A stretch of 64,000 nucleotides of DNA from Poriferisodalis sp965204125 (GCF_965204125.1 NZ_OZ241968.1:186001-250000); one strand, 5' to 3'; positions 50,881 to 59,379 are shown, counted from the first letter of the stretch. The notes: generated from the letters alone by a model not told the origin. Made by a program: numbers and translations.

Positions 50881-51825
50881 TCAACGCTCGCTCATGGATT
50901 TCTCCAGCATGTCGATGGTCTCCATGGCGCCGAGGCACTGAGCGACGGATGCGTTGGGCTCACGGCCCTCGCCGATGGCCGAGATGAACTCGCGGTCCTG
51001 CAGCTCGATGCCGTCGTCGGAGATCGCCACACCCGACAGATCCACCGGATTGTCGTAGCCGTCCACCAGGTCGTCGTAACGGGCGATGTAGGTGCCGTTG
51101 TCGCAGATGTAGCGGAAGAACGTGCCGAGCGGACCGTCGTTGTTGAACGACAGCGACAGCGTGCACAGCGCCCCCGACGACACGCTCATGCCGATGGTCA
51201 TGTCCATGGCGATGCCCAGCTCGGGATGGGTGGGCCCTTGCTGCGCCCAGCCTGCGGTGATGCGTTGGCCTGTCTGGTAGCCGAACAGGTCGACCGTGTG
51301 GCACGAGTGATGCCACAGCAGGTGGTCGGTCCAGGTGCGGGGCTTGCCGAGCGCATTGCGGTTCTCGCGCCGGAAGAAGAAAGTCTCGACGACCAAGTGC
51401 TGCAACGTCAGCTTGCCGCGTTGGATGCGTTCGTGAATCCACTGATGGCTCGGATTGAAGCGGCGGGTGTGGCACACCATCGCGGTCACGCCTGTTTCCT
51501 GCTGCACACGCACCACGGCCTCGCTGTCGGCAAAGTTGTCGGCCATCGGGATCTCGACCAGCACGTGCTTGCCCGCCCGCATGGTCTCGATGGCCTGCGC
51601 GGCGTGCAGCTGCGTGGGCGTGGCCAGGATGGCCGCGTCAGCGTCGAGCGTCAGCGCCTCACTCAGGTCGGTCGTCCACCGCTCGATGCCGAATTCGCTG
51701 GCGAAGGCCTCGGTGTCGTCGGCGATGCCACCAGCGAGGGCGACCACCTCGACATCGTCGATGCGCCGCAGCGCTGCCATGTGCTTGCGCCCGATAGCGC
51801 CCTCTCCGGCCAGGATGATCTTCAC
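50881..51825 (-). CDS. ligC: 4-carboxy-2-hydroxymuconate-6-semialdehyde dehydrogenase (Gfo/Idh/MocA family)
   Basis: 314 residues, the size of LigC. Rossmann start KIILAGEGAIGRKHMAALRR, EIPMADNFADSE where the conserved EKP-type motif lies, and HTRRFNPSHQWIHERIQRG in the second domain. In protocatechuate 4,5-cleavage it oxidises the LigAB product (CHMS hemiacetal) to 2-pyrone-4,6-dicarboxylate with NAD(P)+. By sequence alone it would be only a Gfo/Idh/MocA protein; the LigC call rests on being divergent from ligAB across 60 bases and next to ligI. Confidence 0.85.
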   Translation of the reverse strand: MKIILAGEGAIGRKHMAALRRIDDVEVVALAGGIADDTEAFASEFGIERWTTDLSEALTLDADAAILATPTQLHAAQAIETMRAGKHVLVEIPMADNFADSEAVVRVQQETGVTAMVCHTRRFNPSHQWIHERIQRGKLTLQHLVVETFFFRRENRNALGKPRTWTDHLLWHHSCHTVDLFGYQTGQRITAGWAQQGPTHPELGIAMDMTIGMSVSSGALCTLSLSFNNDGPLGTFFRYICDNGTYIARYDDLVDGYDNPVDLSGVAISDDGIELQDREFISAIGEGREPNASVAQCLGAMETIDMLEKSMSER

Positions 51826-51885
51826 GACGCTCCCCTCTTCGGCTCCCGTGCTCTATCAATAGTCTCGGATGCGCAAGGGGGTGCC

Positions 51886-52335
51886 ATGGCACGGGCACGT
51901 GACTACGACGACATCCCGGGCACCTACGTCTTCGACGGTCGCAGATCGCAGCAGGGTTACCACCTGAACATGTTCTGCATGAGCCTGAACGCCGAAGCCA
52001 ACCGGGAGCGATTTCGGGCAGACGAACGTGCCTACCTGGACGGCTTCGACCTGACATCGCAACAGCGCCGAGCGGTGCTCGAGCGGGACTGGCTGGGGCT
52101 GCTCCAGCTCGGCGGGAACATCTACTACACGTTCAAGCTGGCTGCGCTTGACGGCCTGTCCATGCAGGATGTCGGCGGCGCCATGTCGGGCGTCAGCGGC
52201 GGGGAGTTCAACCAGATGATGATCGACGGCGGTCGCCCGGTCGACGGCAACCGCCGCACCGGCGAGGCACCCGTGGGTCAGAGCCACGCACCCCAGAGCC
52301 CCGAAGCACCAAGCACAGCGGGGCACAGCTCATGA
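51886..52335 (+). CDS. ligA: Protocatechuate 4,5-dioxygenase, alpha (small) subunit
   Basis: 149 residues from the ATG at 51886, with AAGGGGG upstream. The LigA pattern is clear: DIPGTYVFDGRRSQQGYHLN, then FCMSLNAEANRERFRADERA, then LLQLGGNIYYTFKLAALDG. The subunit caps the active site of the beta subunit. About 25 residues after GNRRTGEAP form a Ser/Pro/His-rich C-terminal tail. The stop overlaps the ligB start in ATGA, so the subunits are made together. Confidence 0.95.
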   Translation: MARARDYDDIPGTYVFDGRRSQQGYHLNMFCMSLNAEANRERFRADERAYLDGFDLTSQQRRAVLERDWLGLLQLGGNIYYTFKLAALDGLSMQDVGGAMSGVSGGEFNQMMIDGGRPVDGNRRTGEAPVGQSHAPQSPEAPSTAGHSS

Positions 52336-53186
52336 CCACGATCGTCGGCGGCATCGGCACCTCGCATGTCCCCGCTGTTGGGGCTGCCATCGACAACGGC
52401 AAGCAGCACGAGCCCTACTGGCGGCCGTACTTCGACAAGATCCAGCCTGCCCGCGAGTGGATGGCCGCCGCGCAGCCCGACGTCTGCATCATCGTCTACA
52501 ACGATCACGCCTCGGCCTTCTCGCTCCGGCTCATCCCGACGTTCGCTCTCGGCGTGGCGGCCGAGTACCAGCCTGCCGACGAGGGCTACGGCCCCCGCCA
52601 GGTGCCGGCCGTGCAGGGCCATCCCGAACTGGCGTGGCATCTCGCCGAATCGCTGATCGACGACGAGTTCGACATCACCATCGTCAACGAGATGGACGTC
52701 GACCACGGCCTGACCGTGCCGCTGTCGGTGATGTACGGCGAGCCCGAGATCTGGCCGTGCCGGGTCGTCCCGATCTGCGTCAACGTGATCCAGTACCCGC
52801 CCCCGTCGGGCAAGCGATGCCTCAGTCTCGGGCGGGCCATCCGGCGAGCGCTCGACAGCTACGAGGGATCGGATGCGGAAGGGCTGCGGGTGGCCGTCTT
52901 CGGCACGGGCGGCATGTCGCACCAGCTCCAGGGGGAACGAGCCGGCCTCGTCAACCCCGCGTTCGACACAGCGTTCATGGACGAGCTGATCGCCGAGCCC
53001 GACGCCGGCTGCCTGCGCCCGCGCACCGAGTACATCCGCGAGGCGGGCTCAGAGGGCATCGAACTGGTGATGTGGTTCGTGATGCGCGGCGTGCTCGACG
53101 ACCGGGTCGACGAGGTGTTCCGCATGAACCACGTGCCCACCTCCAACACCAGCAACGGCCTGCTGATCCTGCAGAACGCCCCATAG
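52332..53186 (+). CDS. ligB: Protocatechuate 4,5-dioxygenase, beta (catalytic) subunit
   Basis: 284 residues. Class III (LigB-type) extradiol dioxygenase with Fe(II). Ligands H12 in GTSHVPAVG and H59 in YNDHASAF are at the positions known for LigB. The catalytic His lies in GTGGMSHQLQGERAG and the Glu ligand in EGIELVMWFVM. It opens protocatechuate between C4 and C5. The paired small subunit and the adjacent ligC argue for protocatechuate rather than gallate as main substrate, although gallate use cannot be excluded. Confidence 0.95.
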   Translation: MTTIVGGIGTSHVPAVGAAIDNGKQHEPYWRPYFDKIQPAREWMAAAQPDVCIIVYNDHASAFSLRLIPTFALGVAAEYQPADEGYGPRQVPAVQGHPELAWHLAESLIDDEFDITIVNEMDVDHGLTVPLSVMYGEPEIWPCRVVPICVNVIQYPPPSGKRCLSLGRAIRRALDSYEGSDAEGLRVAVFGTGGMSHQLQGERAGLVNPAFDTAFMDELIAEPDAGCLRPRTEYIREAGSEGIELVMWFVMRGVLDDRVDEVFRMNHVPTSNTSNGLLILQNAP

Positions 53187-53194
53187 CCGTAGCT

Positions 53195-54370
53195 CTAACT
53201 CTCCAACGGCAGGCCGACGTACTGCTCGGCGAAGGCGATCTGCGCCGATGGCGACGTGGACAGGTGGTACAGCTCCTGCTCCTGTGCGCGCTGGTCGAAG
53301 TCGCTCATGTCGGGGAACCGGTGCAGCAGCATGGTGAGCGACCAGCTGAACCGCATGGCCCCCCACACGCGCCGCAGCGCCATTGCTGAGTAGCTGTCGA
53401 GGTAGCCGTCGTCGCCCCGCTGGTAGTGATCGGCGAAGGCCCGAGCCAGGTAGTGCACATCGGAGATCGCCAGGTTCAGGCCCTTGGCGCCGGTCGGGGG
53501 CACGATGTGCGCCGCATCGCCGGCAAAGAACAGATTGCCGTAGCGCATCGGCTCGGAGGCGAAGCTGCGCAGCGGCGCGATCGACTTCTCGATCGAGGGG
53601 CCCGTCTGGATCTGCGCTGCCTTGTCGGCCGGGATGCGAGCCAGCAGCTCGGTCCAGAAACGATCATCGGGCCAGTCGTCGACCGTGTCGGTGAGCGGGC
53701 ACTGCACGTAGTACCGGCTCAGCATCGGGTTGCGCATGCTGCACAGCGCGAAGCCCCGCTGATGGTTGACATACAGCAAGTGCGGCAAAGGCGGGGTCTC
53801 CGAGAGGATGCCGAGCCAGCCGAAGGGATAGTCCTTCACGAACTCGGTGCGGACGCCGGCCGGGATGGCGGTGCGGCTCACGCCGTGAGAGCCGTCGCAG
53901 CCGGCCACGAAGTCGCAGTCGATGCGCTCGCTGACACCGTTGGCCACGAAGGTCACCGACGGCCGGCGGGCGGGGTCGCTGATCTGTACGTCGTGGGCCT
54001 CGAAGATGATCGTGTTGCTGGCTGCGTCCGCAGCCTCGTAGAGGTCCTCCTGGATGTTCGTCTGGCCGTAGGCCATCATGCGGCGCCCGATCAGCTCCTG
54101 CGAGTCGATCGACAGCATCTCCGAGCCGCGCCAGGCGATGTTGATCGTGTCGTGGACCTGTCCCTCGCGGTCCATGCGGTCGCCCAGCCCGGCGTCGCGC
54201 AGGATCTCCACCGAGCCCCACTCCAGGACGCCGGCACGGATGCGGCCCAGCACATAGGCACGCGACTGCTGCTCGAGCACGACGTGTTCGACGCCTGCCC
54301 GGCCCAGCAGGTGTGACAGCAGCGTTCCTGCCGGCCCGGCGCCCACGATGACGACCTGGGTGTTCATCAC
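53195..54370 (-). CDS. pobA: 4-hydroxybenzoate 3-monooxygenase
   Basis: 391 residues, the length of PobA. FAD-binding VVIVGAGPAGTLLSHLLGRAG, the DG motif CDGSHGVSR, substrate-binding RGFALCSMRNP (Ser and Arg that hold the carboxylate) and FFAGDAAHIVPPTGAKGLNL near the C-terminal third. It hydroxylates 4-hydroxybenzoate to protocatechuate, the substrate of LigAB, whose genes converge on it with an 8-base gap. Starts MM allow either Met. Confidence 0.94.
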   Translation of the reverse strand: MMNTQVVIVGAGPAGTLLSHLLGRAGVEHVVLEQQSRAYVLGRIRAGVLEWGSVEILRDAGLGDRMDREGQVHDTINIAWRGSEMLSIDSQELIGRRMMAYGQTNIQEDLYEAADAASNTIIFEAHDVQISDPARRPSVTFVANGVSERIDCDFVAGCDGSHGVSRTAIPAGVRTEFVKDYPFGWLGILSETPPLPHLLYVNHQRGFALCSMRNPMLSRYYVQCPLTDTVDDWPDDRFWTELLARIPADKAAQIQTGPSIEKSIAPLRSFASEPMRYGNLFFAGDAAHIVPPTGAKGLNLAISDVHYLARAFADHYQRGDDGYLDSYSAMALRRVWGAMRFSWSLTMLLHRFPDMSDFDQRAQEQELYHLSTSPSAQIAFAEQYVGLPLES

Positions 54371-54458
54371 TGCATCCTCGTCGCGGGCCTGCGTCGCTCG
54401 TCCCGCTGGATCGGTCAGTCGGGCGGAGAATAGTGCTGCTCGCTCGCGGGCTCAGCCG

Positions 54459-55334
54459 CTAGCCGAAGTCGTAGAGCGTTTCGGGATTGCTCACCAAGAT
54501 CCGATTGCGAGCTGACTCGTCGGGCGCGAACGCTGCCAGGACGTCCACGAGATCGCCGTCGTCGGGCATGTGGCGCACATTCGGATGCGGCCAGTCGGTG
54601 CCCCACAGGATGCGCTCGGGCGCGGCCGCGATCAGCGCCTGGGCATAGGGCACGACATCGTCGTACGGCAGGGTCCCCTCGGCAGTGAGCCGCTCGGCGC
54701 CCGACACCTTCACCCATGCCCGCTCGTCGCGCATCAGCTCGAGCAGGGCCTCGAACGGCTCCTGGCCGAGCCCTGCGTCGGCGTCGACTCTGGCCATGTG
54801 GTCGATCACGTACGGGCACGGCATCCGGTCGAGCAGATCGGCGTAGTGCGGCAGGTCTTTCGCGTCGAAGTGCAGCACGATGTGCCAGCCGAAGGGCTGC
54901 ACCCGGTCGACCAGCCGCCAGAACACCTCAAGGTCGGGTGCGCCGCCGAGGTGGGCGACGAAGTTGAAGCGGGTGCCGCGCACCCCGGCGTCGTGCAGGG
55001 CACCGATGTCGGCATCGCCGAACGACTCATCGATCATCGCGACACCGGCATAGCGGCCGCTTCCCCGCACGAGCGCATCCACCATGGCGGCGTTGTCGGT
55101 GCCATGGCAGCTGGCTTGCACGAAGACGGCTCGCGACAGCCCTAAGCGCTCCTGCAGCACCTCGAAGTCGTCGATGCCAGCATCGGGCGGTGTGTAGGTG
55201 GCTTCGGGGGCGAAGGGGAACCGGTGCGCGGGGCCGAACACGTGACAGTGCGCATCGGTTGCCCCCGGCGGCGGCGTGAATGCCGTCGGCGAGTGCGGCG
55301 AGGGGTGAGGCGGCAGGATCGTGGGAGCTGTCAC
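54459..55334 (-). CDS. ligI: 2-pyrone-4,6-dicarboxylate hydrolase
   Basis: 291 residues from the GTG at 55334, which overlaps the TGA of ligU (GTGA). Amidohydrolase-superfamily barrel: TDAHCHVFGPAHRFPF near the start, FVQASCHGTDN, GTRFNFVAHLGG, HIVLHFDAKDLP and the diagnostic WGTDWPHPN near the end. It hydrolyses the lactone made by LigC to oxalomesaconate. Last gene of the ligJ-ligK-ligU-ligI operon. A proline-rich leader of about 25 residues precedes the barrel. Confidence 0.93.
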   Translation of the reverse strand: MTAPTILPPHPSPHSPTAFTPPPGATDAHCHVFGPAHRFPFAPEATYTPPDAGIDDFEVLQERLGLSRAVFVQASCHGTDNAAMVDALVRGSGRYAGVAMIDESFGDADIGALHDAGVRGTRFNFVAHLGGAPDLEVFWRLVDRVQPFGWHIVLHFDAKDLPHYADLLDRMPCPYVIDHMARVDADAGLGQEPFEALLELMRDERAWVKVSGAERLTAEGTLPYDDVVPYAQALIAAAPERILWGTDWPHPNVRHMPDDGDLVDVLAAFAPDESARNRILVSNPETLYDFG

Positions 55335-56461
55335 GCGCGCCCTTGGGGTGACGCGCTCGTCGGAAACGCTGGGCTCTTGGGGAATACCAGGCCGTCGAAC
55401 AGCTTGCGGGCAGTGCGAACGATGCCGGACCGCCCCAAGACCGGGTCCGCAGGGCCATCGGCAAGCTCGACTCGGGCGGCAAAGGTGCCCGTCGGGTGCT
55501 CGATCTGCACCAGGTCGGGGTCGTCGCCGGGTTCGAGCAGATCCGATCCGACGCTCCCCGGGAGACGCAACGCGGTGGCCACGCTGACCGCACCCAGCAC
55601 GCCGATGGCGTCGTGGCACCGGTGCGGGATGAAGGTGCGGGTGCAAATGCTCCCGCCGGCGCGGGGCGCGGACACCAGCGTCATCTTCGGCACGGTCATG
55701 GTGCTCACGTTGCCCAGGTTCATCAGCTCGCCGGCCCTCAGGCGGATGTTCTCCAAGCGTCGCCGGAACAGCTCGTTGGCCTCAAGTGCGGCTGGCGATT
55801 CGTCGCCGGCGATGCCCAGAGCAGCCGCCCGGAGCACAACCGTGGGCATGCCGTTGTCGATGCAGGTTGCTTCGATGCCGTCGATCGCATCGGCGACGGC
55901 ACCGGTGGGCAGCAGCGCCCCACATGTCGAACCCGCCGTGGCCTCGAAGTCGAGCCGGACCTCGGCCGCCGTTCCGGGAACCCCCGAGATCGCCGTGTCG
56001 CCGTCATAGGCGGGAACGCCCGCCTCCAGCGGGAACGTGGCCATCGCCACCGAGTCGCTGTTCACCATGCGTATCCGCACTCGCGCCTCGCCGCCAGCGA
56101 CCTCAATGAGCCCGCGCTCCATCGCGAACTGCCCGACTCCGGCCAGCAGGTTGCCGCAGTTCTGCTGATCACCCACCGAGCCGTCGTCGACACCGACTTG
56201 CAGGAACAGGTAGTCCACATCGATCTCGGGCTCTGCCGACCGTGACACCACAGCAACCTTGGAGGTCAGCGGGTGCGCGCCGCCGATGCCGTCGATCTGG
56301 CGCGGGTCGGGCGAGCCCATCACCCGCGCCAGCAGCGAGTCACGCTCGTCGGGGTCGTCGGGCAGCTCGTCGGCCACGAAGTAGGCGCCCTTGGAGGTGC
56401 CGCCCCGCATGACCATGCAGCGAATGCCCGAGGCTGCCGGATCATGAGGGCCTGCGCTCAC
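55331..56461 (-). CDS. ligU: 4-oxalomesaconate isomerase/tautomerase (PrpF family)
   Basis: 376 residues from the GTG at 56461, overlapping the TGA of ligK (GTGA). The PrpF fold, related to diaminopimelate epimerase, is shown by CMVMRGGTSKGAYF, GSPDPRQIDGIGGAHPLTSK, NCGNLLAGVGQFA and PTGAVADAI. LigU shifts the double bond of 4-oxalomesaconate before hydration; GalD-type enzymes tautomerise it. Its place between the LigK and LigI genes supports this role over methylaconitate isomerase. A second paralogue lies at 60.7-61.9 kb. Confidence 0.9.
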   Translation of the reverse strand: MSAGPHDPAASGIRCMVMRGGTSKGAYFVADELPDDPDERDSLLARVMGSPDPRQIDGIGGAHPLTSKVAVVSRSAEPEIDVDYLFLQVGVDDGSVGDQQNCGNLLAGVGQFAMERGLIEVAGGEARVRIRMVNSDSVAMATFPLEAGVPAYDGDTAISGVPGTAAEVRLDFEATAGSTCGALLPTGAVADAIDGIEATCIDNGMPTVVLRAAALGIAGDESPAALEANELFRRRLENIRLRAGELMNLGNVSTMTVPKMTLVSAPRAGGSICTRTFIPHRCHDAIGVLGAVSVATALRLPGSVGSDLLEPGDDPDLVQIEHPTGTFAARVELADGPADPVLGRSGIVRTARKLFDGLVFPKSPAFPTSASPQGRA

Positions 56462-57144
56462 TCGATCCACTCCACGCCGAGGTCGATCAGCTTCTGGCGC
56501 AGCCCATACATGTCGAGCCCCAGCTCGCCGGCTTGCAGGCGTGCCCGAGTGCCGGCCTCGCTGTCGAGCCGGGCGTTGGACTGCTCCAATGCCCACGCAG
56601 CCTCAGCGCGGGGCACAGTCACCACGCCGTCGTCGTCACCGCAGATCACGTCGCCCGGTTCGATGATCACGCCGTTGATGCTGATGGGCACGTTCACCGA
56701 ACCTGGCGTGTTCTTGACCGTGCCCTCGCACGAGATGTGCCGGGTCCACACCGCGAAGCCCATGGCCCGCAGGTCCAGGGTGTCTCGGACGCCAGCGTCC
56801 ATCACCAGGCCCACGACGCCGTGAGCCATGAGCGACGACGCCAGCAGATCACCGAACATGCCGTGAGTGGACGGCGCCGTGTTGGTGACCACGAGGAAGT
56901 CGCCCGGCTCGCAGACCTCCACGGCGGCGTGAATCATGATGTTGTCGCCGGGATGCGACAGCACTGTCACCGCTGAGCCAGCAACCCGTGTGCCCTGCTG
57001 GATGGGCCGCAGATCGGGGCCGAGATAGCCACGGCGGCCGATTGCCTCGTGCACGGTGGCGGTGCCGGCATCGCCCAGTCCCGCGATGACGTCGGGCTCG
57101 GCCCGCTCAATGGTGCGCTTCACGATGTGTCGGGCTGCCATCAT
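56458..57144 (-). CDS. ligK: 4-carboxy-4-hydroxy-2-oxoadipate aldolase (RraA-like)
   Basis: 228 residues from the ATG at 57144, overlapping the TGA of ligJ (ATGA). HMG/CHA aldolase signatures: GTATVHEAIGRRGYLGP, HGVVGLVMDAGVRDTLDLRA (substrate Arg and metal Asp) and PGDVICGDDDGVVTVPRAEA. It would split the last intermediate of the pathway into pyruvate and oxaloacetate. The RraA-like protein at 13.1-13.8 kb is a relative with a less regular DxDG motif. Confidence 0.94.
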   Translation of the reverse strand: MMAARHIVKRTIERAEPDVIAGLGDAGTATVHEAIGRRGYLGPDLRPIQQGTRVAGSAVTVLSHPGDNIMIHAAVEVCEPGDFLVVTNTAPSTHGMFGDLLASSLMAHGVVGLVMDAGVRDTLDLRAMGFAVWTRHISCEGTVKNTPGSVNVPISINGVIIEPGDVICGDDDGVVTVPRAEAAWALEQSNARLDSEAGTRARLQAGELGLDMYGLRQKLIDLGVEWIE

Positions 57145-58208
57145 CCCTCCCGGTTTGCCGCCGCAGCGGTGCTGCGCTGCGCGTCCAAGGCGCCAGTCAG
57201 CCGCGGGTACACCCGCAGGGCATTCTCGCTGAAGATCATGCGGCGGGCGTCGTCGCTGAGGTCTGCCGCGTCGATGTAGCGCTTGGTGTCGTCGTAGTTG
57301 AAGCCCGTGGTGGGGTCGATGCCGCGCACCGCGCCGACCATTTCCGACGCGAACAAGATGTTCCTGGCGGGTATCACCCTGACCAACACGTCGATGCCGG
57401 GCTGGTGGTACACGCAGGTGTCGAAGTACACGTTGCCCAGCAGCAGTTCGTCGAGCGGCCGCAGGCCCATGTCCTGGGCCATGCCCCGGAACCGGCCCCA
57501 GTGGTACGGCACTGCTCCCCCGCCGTGGGGAATGACGAAACGCAGCCCGGGATGGTCGGCGAACAGGTCGCTCATCATCATCTGGACGAATGCCGTGGTA
57601 TCGGCGCCCAAGTAATGCGAGCTGGTCGCATGGAAGTTCGGGTTGCAGGTGCCGCTGACATGGATCATCCCGGGCACATCCAGCTCGGCCATGGCCTCCC
57701 ACAGCGGCCACCAGTAGCGGTCGTCCAGCGGCGGGCCGGTCCAGAACCCGCCGGAGGGGTCGGGGCTGACGTTGCAGCCGACGAAGCCCATCTCTTCCAC
57801 GCAGCGGCGCAGCTCGCGAACCGAGCTGTCAATCGCCACGCCGGGCGATTGGGGGAGCTGGCAGACCGGCACGAAGTTCTCCGGGAACAGATCGCACACA
57901 CGTCGGACGAGGTCGTTGCAGTGCTCAGACCAGAAGCGCGACGTGTGCTCGTTGCCTTCGTGGTGACCCATCCAAGACGCCCGCGGCGAGAAGATCGTGA
58001 GGTCCGAGCCGCGCTCACGCTGCAGTCGCAGCTGGTTGCCCTCGATGCTGTGGCGGATCTCGTCGTCGCTGATGTCAAGCGCACCCTTCGCGCCGACGTG
58101 GTCCGGATCGGCCTCAAGCGCCGACCGCTGCGCGTCGCGGTACGCACCGAGCTGGGGCGGGGCCGTCGTGTAATGCCCGTGACAGTCGATGATCGCCGGA
58201 GTACTCAT
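57141..58208 (-). CDS. ligJ: 4-oxalomesaconate (KCH) hydratase, amidohydrolase family
   Basis: 355 residues from the ATG at 58208, preceded by GAGGGGAGG. Metal-dependent COG2159-type barrel: IIDCHGHYTTAP at the start, IFSPRASWMGHHEGNEHTSR, CNVSPDPSGGFWTGPPLDDR, then IPHGGGAVPYHWGRFRG and LFASEMVGAVRG. LigJ hydrates the LigU product to 4-carboxy-4-hydroxy-2-oxoadipate. First gene of the operon; transcription would start in the 124-base gap shared with the divergent hydrolase, which holds an inverted repeat. Confidence 0.92.
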   Translation of the reverse strand: MSTPAIIDCHGHYTTAPPQLGAYRDAQRSALEADPDHVGAKGALDISDDEIRHSIEGNQLRLQRERGSDLTIFSPRASWMGHHEGNEHTSRFWSEHCNDLVRRVCDLFPENFVPVCQLPQSPGVAIDSSVRELRRCVEEMGFVGCNVSPDPSGGFWTGPPLDDRYWWPLWEAMAELDVPGMIHVSGTCNPNFHATSSHYLGADTTAFVQMMMSDLFADHPGLRFVIPHGGGAVPYHWGRFRGMAQDMGLRPLDELLLGNVYFDTCVYHQPGIDVLVRVIPARNILFASEMVGAVRGIDPTTGFNYDDTKRYIDAADLSDDARRMIFSENALRVYPRLTGALDAQRSTAAAANREG

Positions 58209-58218
58209 GGGGCCTCCC

Positions 58219-58234
58219 CTCGAACGATTTCGAG
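58219..58234 (-). promoter_or_regulatory. Inverted repeat in the ligJ leader, candidate operator
   Basis: CTCGAA and TTCGAG are perfect inverted half-sites with a 4-base spacer, centred about 18 bases upstream of the ligJ start and touching its Shine-Dalgarno region. Further up, CAAGCGGC occurs as a direct repeat at 58248-58255 and 58267-58274 (19-base period). Either could bind a regulator of the operon. No copy was seen upstream of ligA, ligC or pobA. Confidence 0.45.
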
Positions 58235-58332
58235 TCCCCCTGGGTTGCAAGCGGCACTTCGGCCTCCAAGCGGCGACCGTAGCCTCCGGGTGCTAGCTGT
58301 GTGCCCTTCGGCGGCAGGATTGGAACGACACC

Positions 58333-59253
58333 ATGGCGGGCTCAACAACGGCTGACACCATCACGATCGAAGCGAATGGGCTTCGCTTCACTGCCGACGT
58401 GGCGGGGCCAGCTGACGGCGAGCTGGTGCTGCTGTTGCATGGGTTCCCGCAGACCCGACACACCTGGCGTGCCGAGCTGCCGGCACTGGCGGCGGCCGGG
58501 TTCCGGACCTGTGCTCCCGACCAGCGCGGCTACTCGGCTGGTGCACGGCCCGACGGCATCGACAGCTACCGCACCGAGCTGCTGGTGGCCGATGCGCTCG
58601 TGATGGCCGACAGCTTCGGCGCGGAGCGATTCCACATCGTCGGGCATGACTGGGGCGGCGCACTGGCGTGGTTCATCGCCGCGCACCACGCCGAGCGCGT
58701 CTACTCGCTGAGCGTCATCTCGCGGCCGCACGCTGCGGCCTTCGTTGCGGCGATGCGCGACGACCCCGATCAGCCGCACCGCTCGCGGCACCATCCCGCC
58801 TTCCAGAAGCCCGAGGCAACCGACAACCTGCTCGCCGACAATGCAGCGCCCTTGCGACGGGCCATGGCTCACGGCGGGGTGCCCGACGCCGACATCGACG
58901 CCTACCTGGCCACGCTGGGCGAACGCGACGCCCTCGATGCAGCCGTGAACTGGTACCGGGCCATAGGGAGCTCGCAGTATCAGCCGGCCGAGACGCCCCC
59001 GGTGAGCGTGCCGACGATGTACGTGTGGGGGAATCAGGACGCCACGGTGGGCCGCATGGCAGCCGAGAACACTGCTGATTTCGTGACCGGCCCGTATCGC
59101 TTCGCCGAGCTCGGGGGCATCAATCACTTCGTCACCGACGAGGTGCCTGGGGCGTTCACCGGTTTGCTGCTGGCCCACCTCGCCGAGCACGGTGGCGCCA
59201 CGGCACGGCATCCTGCGTCGAAGGGGTGGGCGATACTGGACTCGAACCAGTGA
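58333..59253 (+). CDS. Alpha/beta hydrolase of the epoxide hydrolase / haloalkane dehalogenase type
   Basis: 306 residues. Oxyanion LLLHGFPQTRHTWR and nucleophile elbow VGHDWGGALAW, where an Asp (D106) replaces Ser as in epoxide hydrolases and dehalogenases. The catalytic His is probably in GGINHFVTDE, and VPTMYVWGNQDATVG holds the acid. The last nine residues (KGWAILDSNQ region) are read from the antisense strand of the tRNA-Val gene, because the frame meets no stop before it; the natural C-terminus may therefore be poorly conserved. Divergent from ligJ, so a link to aromatic breakdown is possible. Confidence 0.88.
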   Translation: MAGSTTADTITIEANGLRFTADVAGPADGELVLLLHGFPQTRHTWRAELPALAAAGFRTCAPDQRGYSAGARPDGIDSYRTELLVADALVMADSFGAERFHIVGHDWGGALAWFIAAHHAERVYSLSVISRPHAAAFVAAMRDDPDQPHRSRHHPAFQKPEATDNLLADNAAPLRRAMAHGGVPDADIDAYLATLGERDALDAAVNWYRAIGSSQYQPAETPPVSVPTMYVWGNQDATVGRMAAENTADFVTGPYRFAELGGINHFVTDEVPGAFTGLLLAHLAEHGGATARHPASKGWAILDSNQ

Positions 59254-59300
59254 CCTCTGCCGTGTGAAGGCAGCGCTCTAACCATCTGAGCCAATCGCCC
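59227..59300 (-). tRNA. tRNA-Val (anticodon CAC)
   Basis: 74 bases fold into a full cloverleaf. Acceptor stem GGGCGAT / ATCGCCC (7 bp), D arm GCTC / GAGC with a 9-base loop, anticodon stem CTGCC / GGCAG with loop TTCACAC (anticodon CAC), 5-base variable loop AGGTC, T arm ACTGG / CCAGT with loop TTCGAGT, discriminator A. The 3' CCA is not encoded (CCC follows). The 3' end overlaps the convergent hydrolase gene by 27 bases. Confidence 0.97.
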
Positions 59301-59379
59301 GCGGGGCGACGATGATAGGGCCTGCCGGCGCCGCCGAGCGCACGCCGGTCCCGACGGCAGGGCCCAGACTGGAGGTCCA

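Noticed and set aside
54459..55646. A longer 395-residue form of LigI starting at 55646.
   Set aside because: The extra N-terminal residues are an off-frame reading of ligU; the GTG at 55334 gives the normal family length and a GTGA junction.
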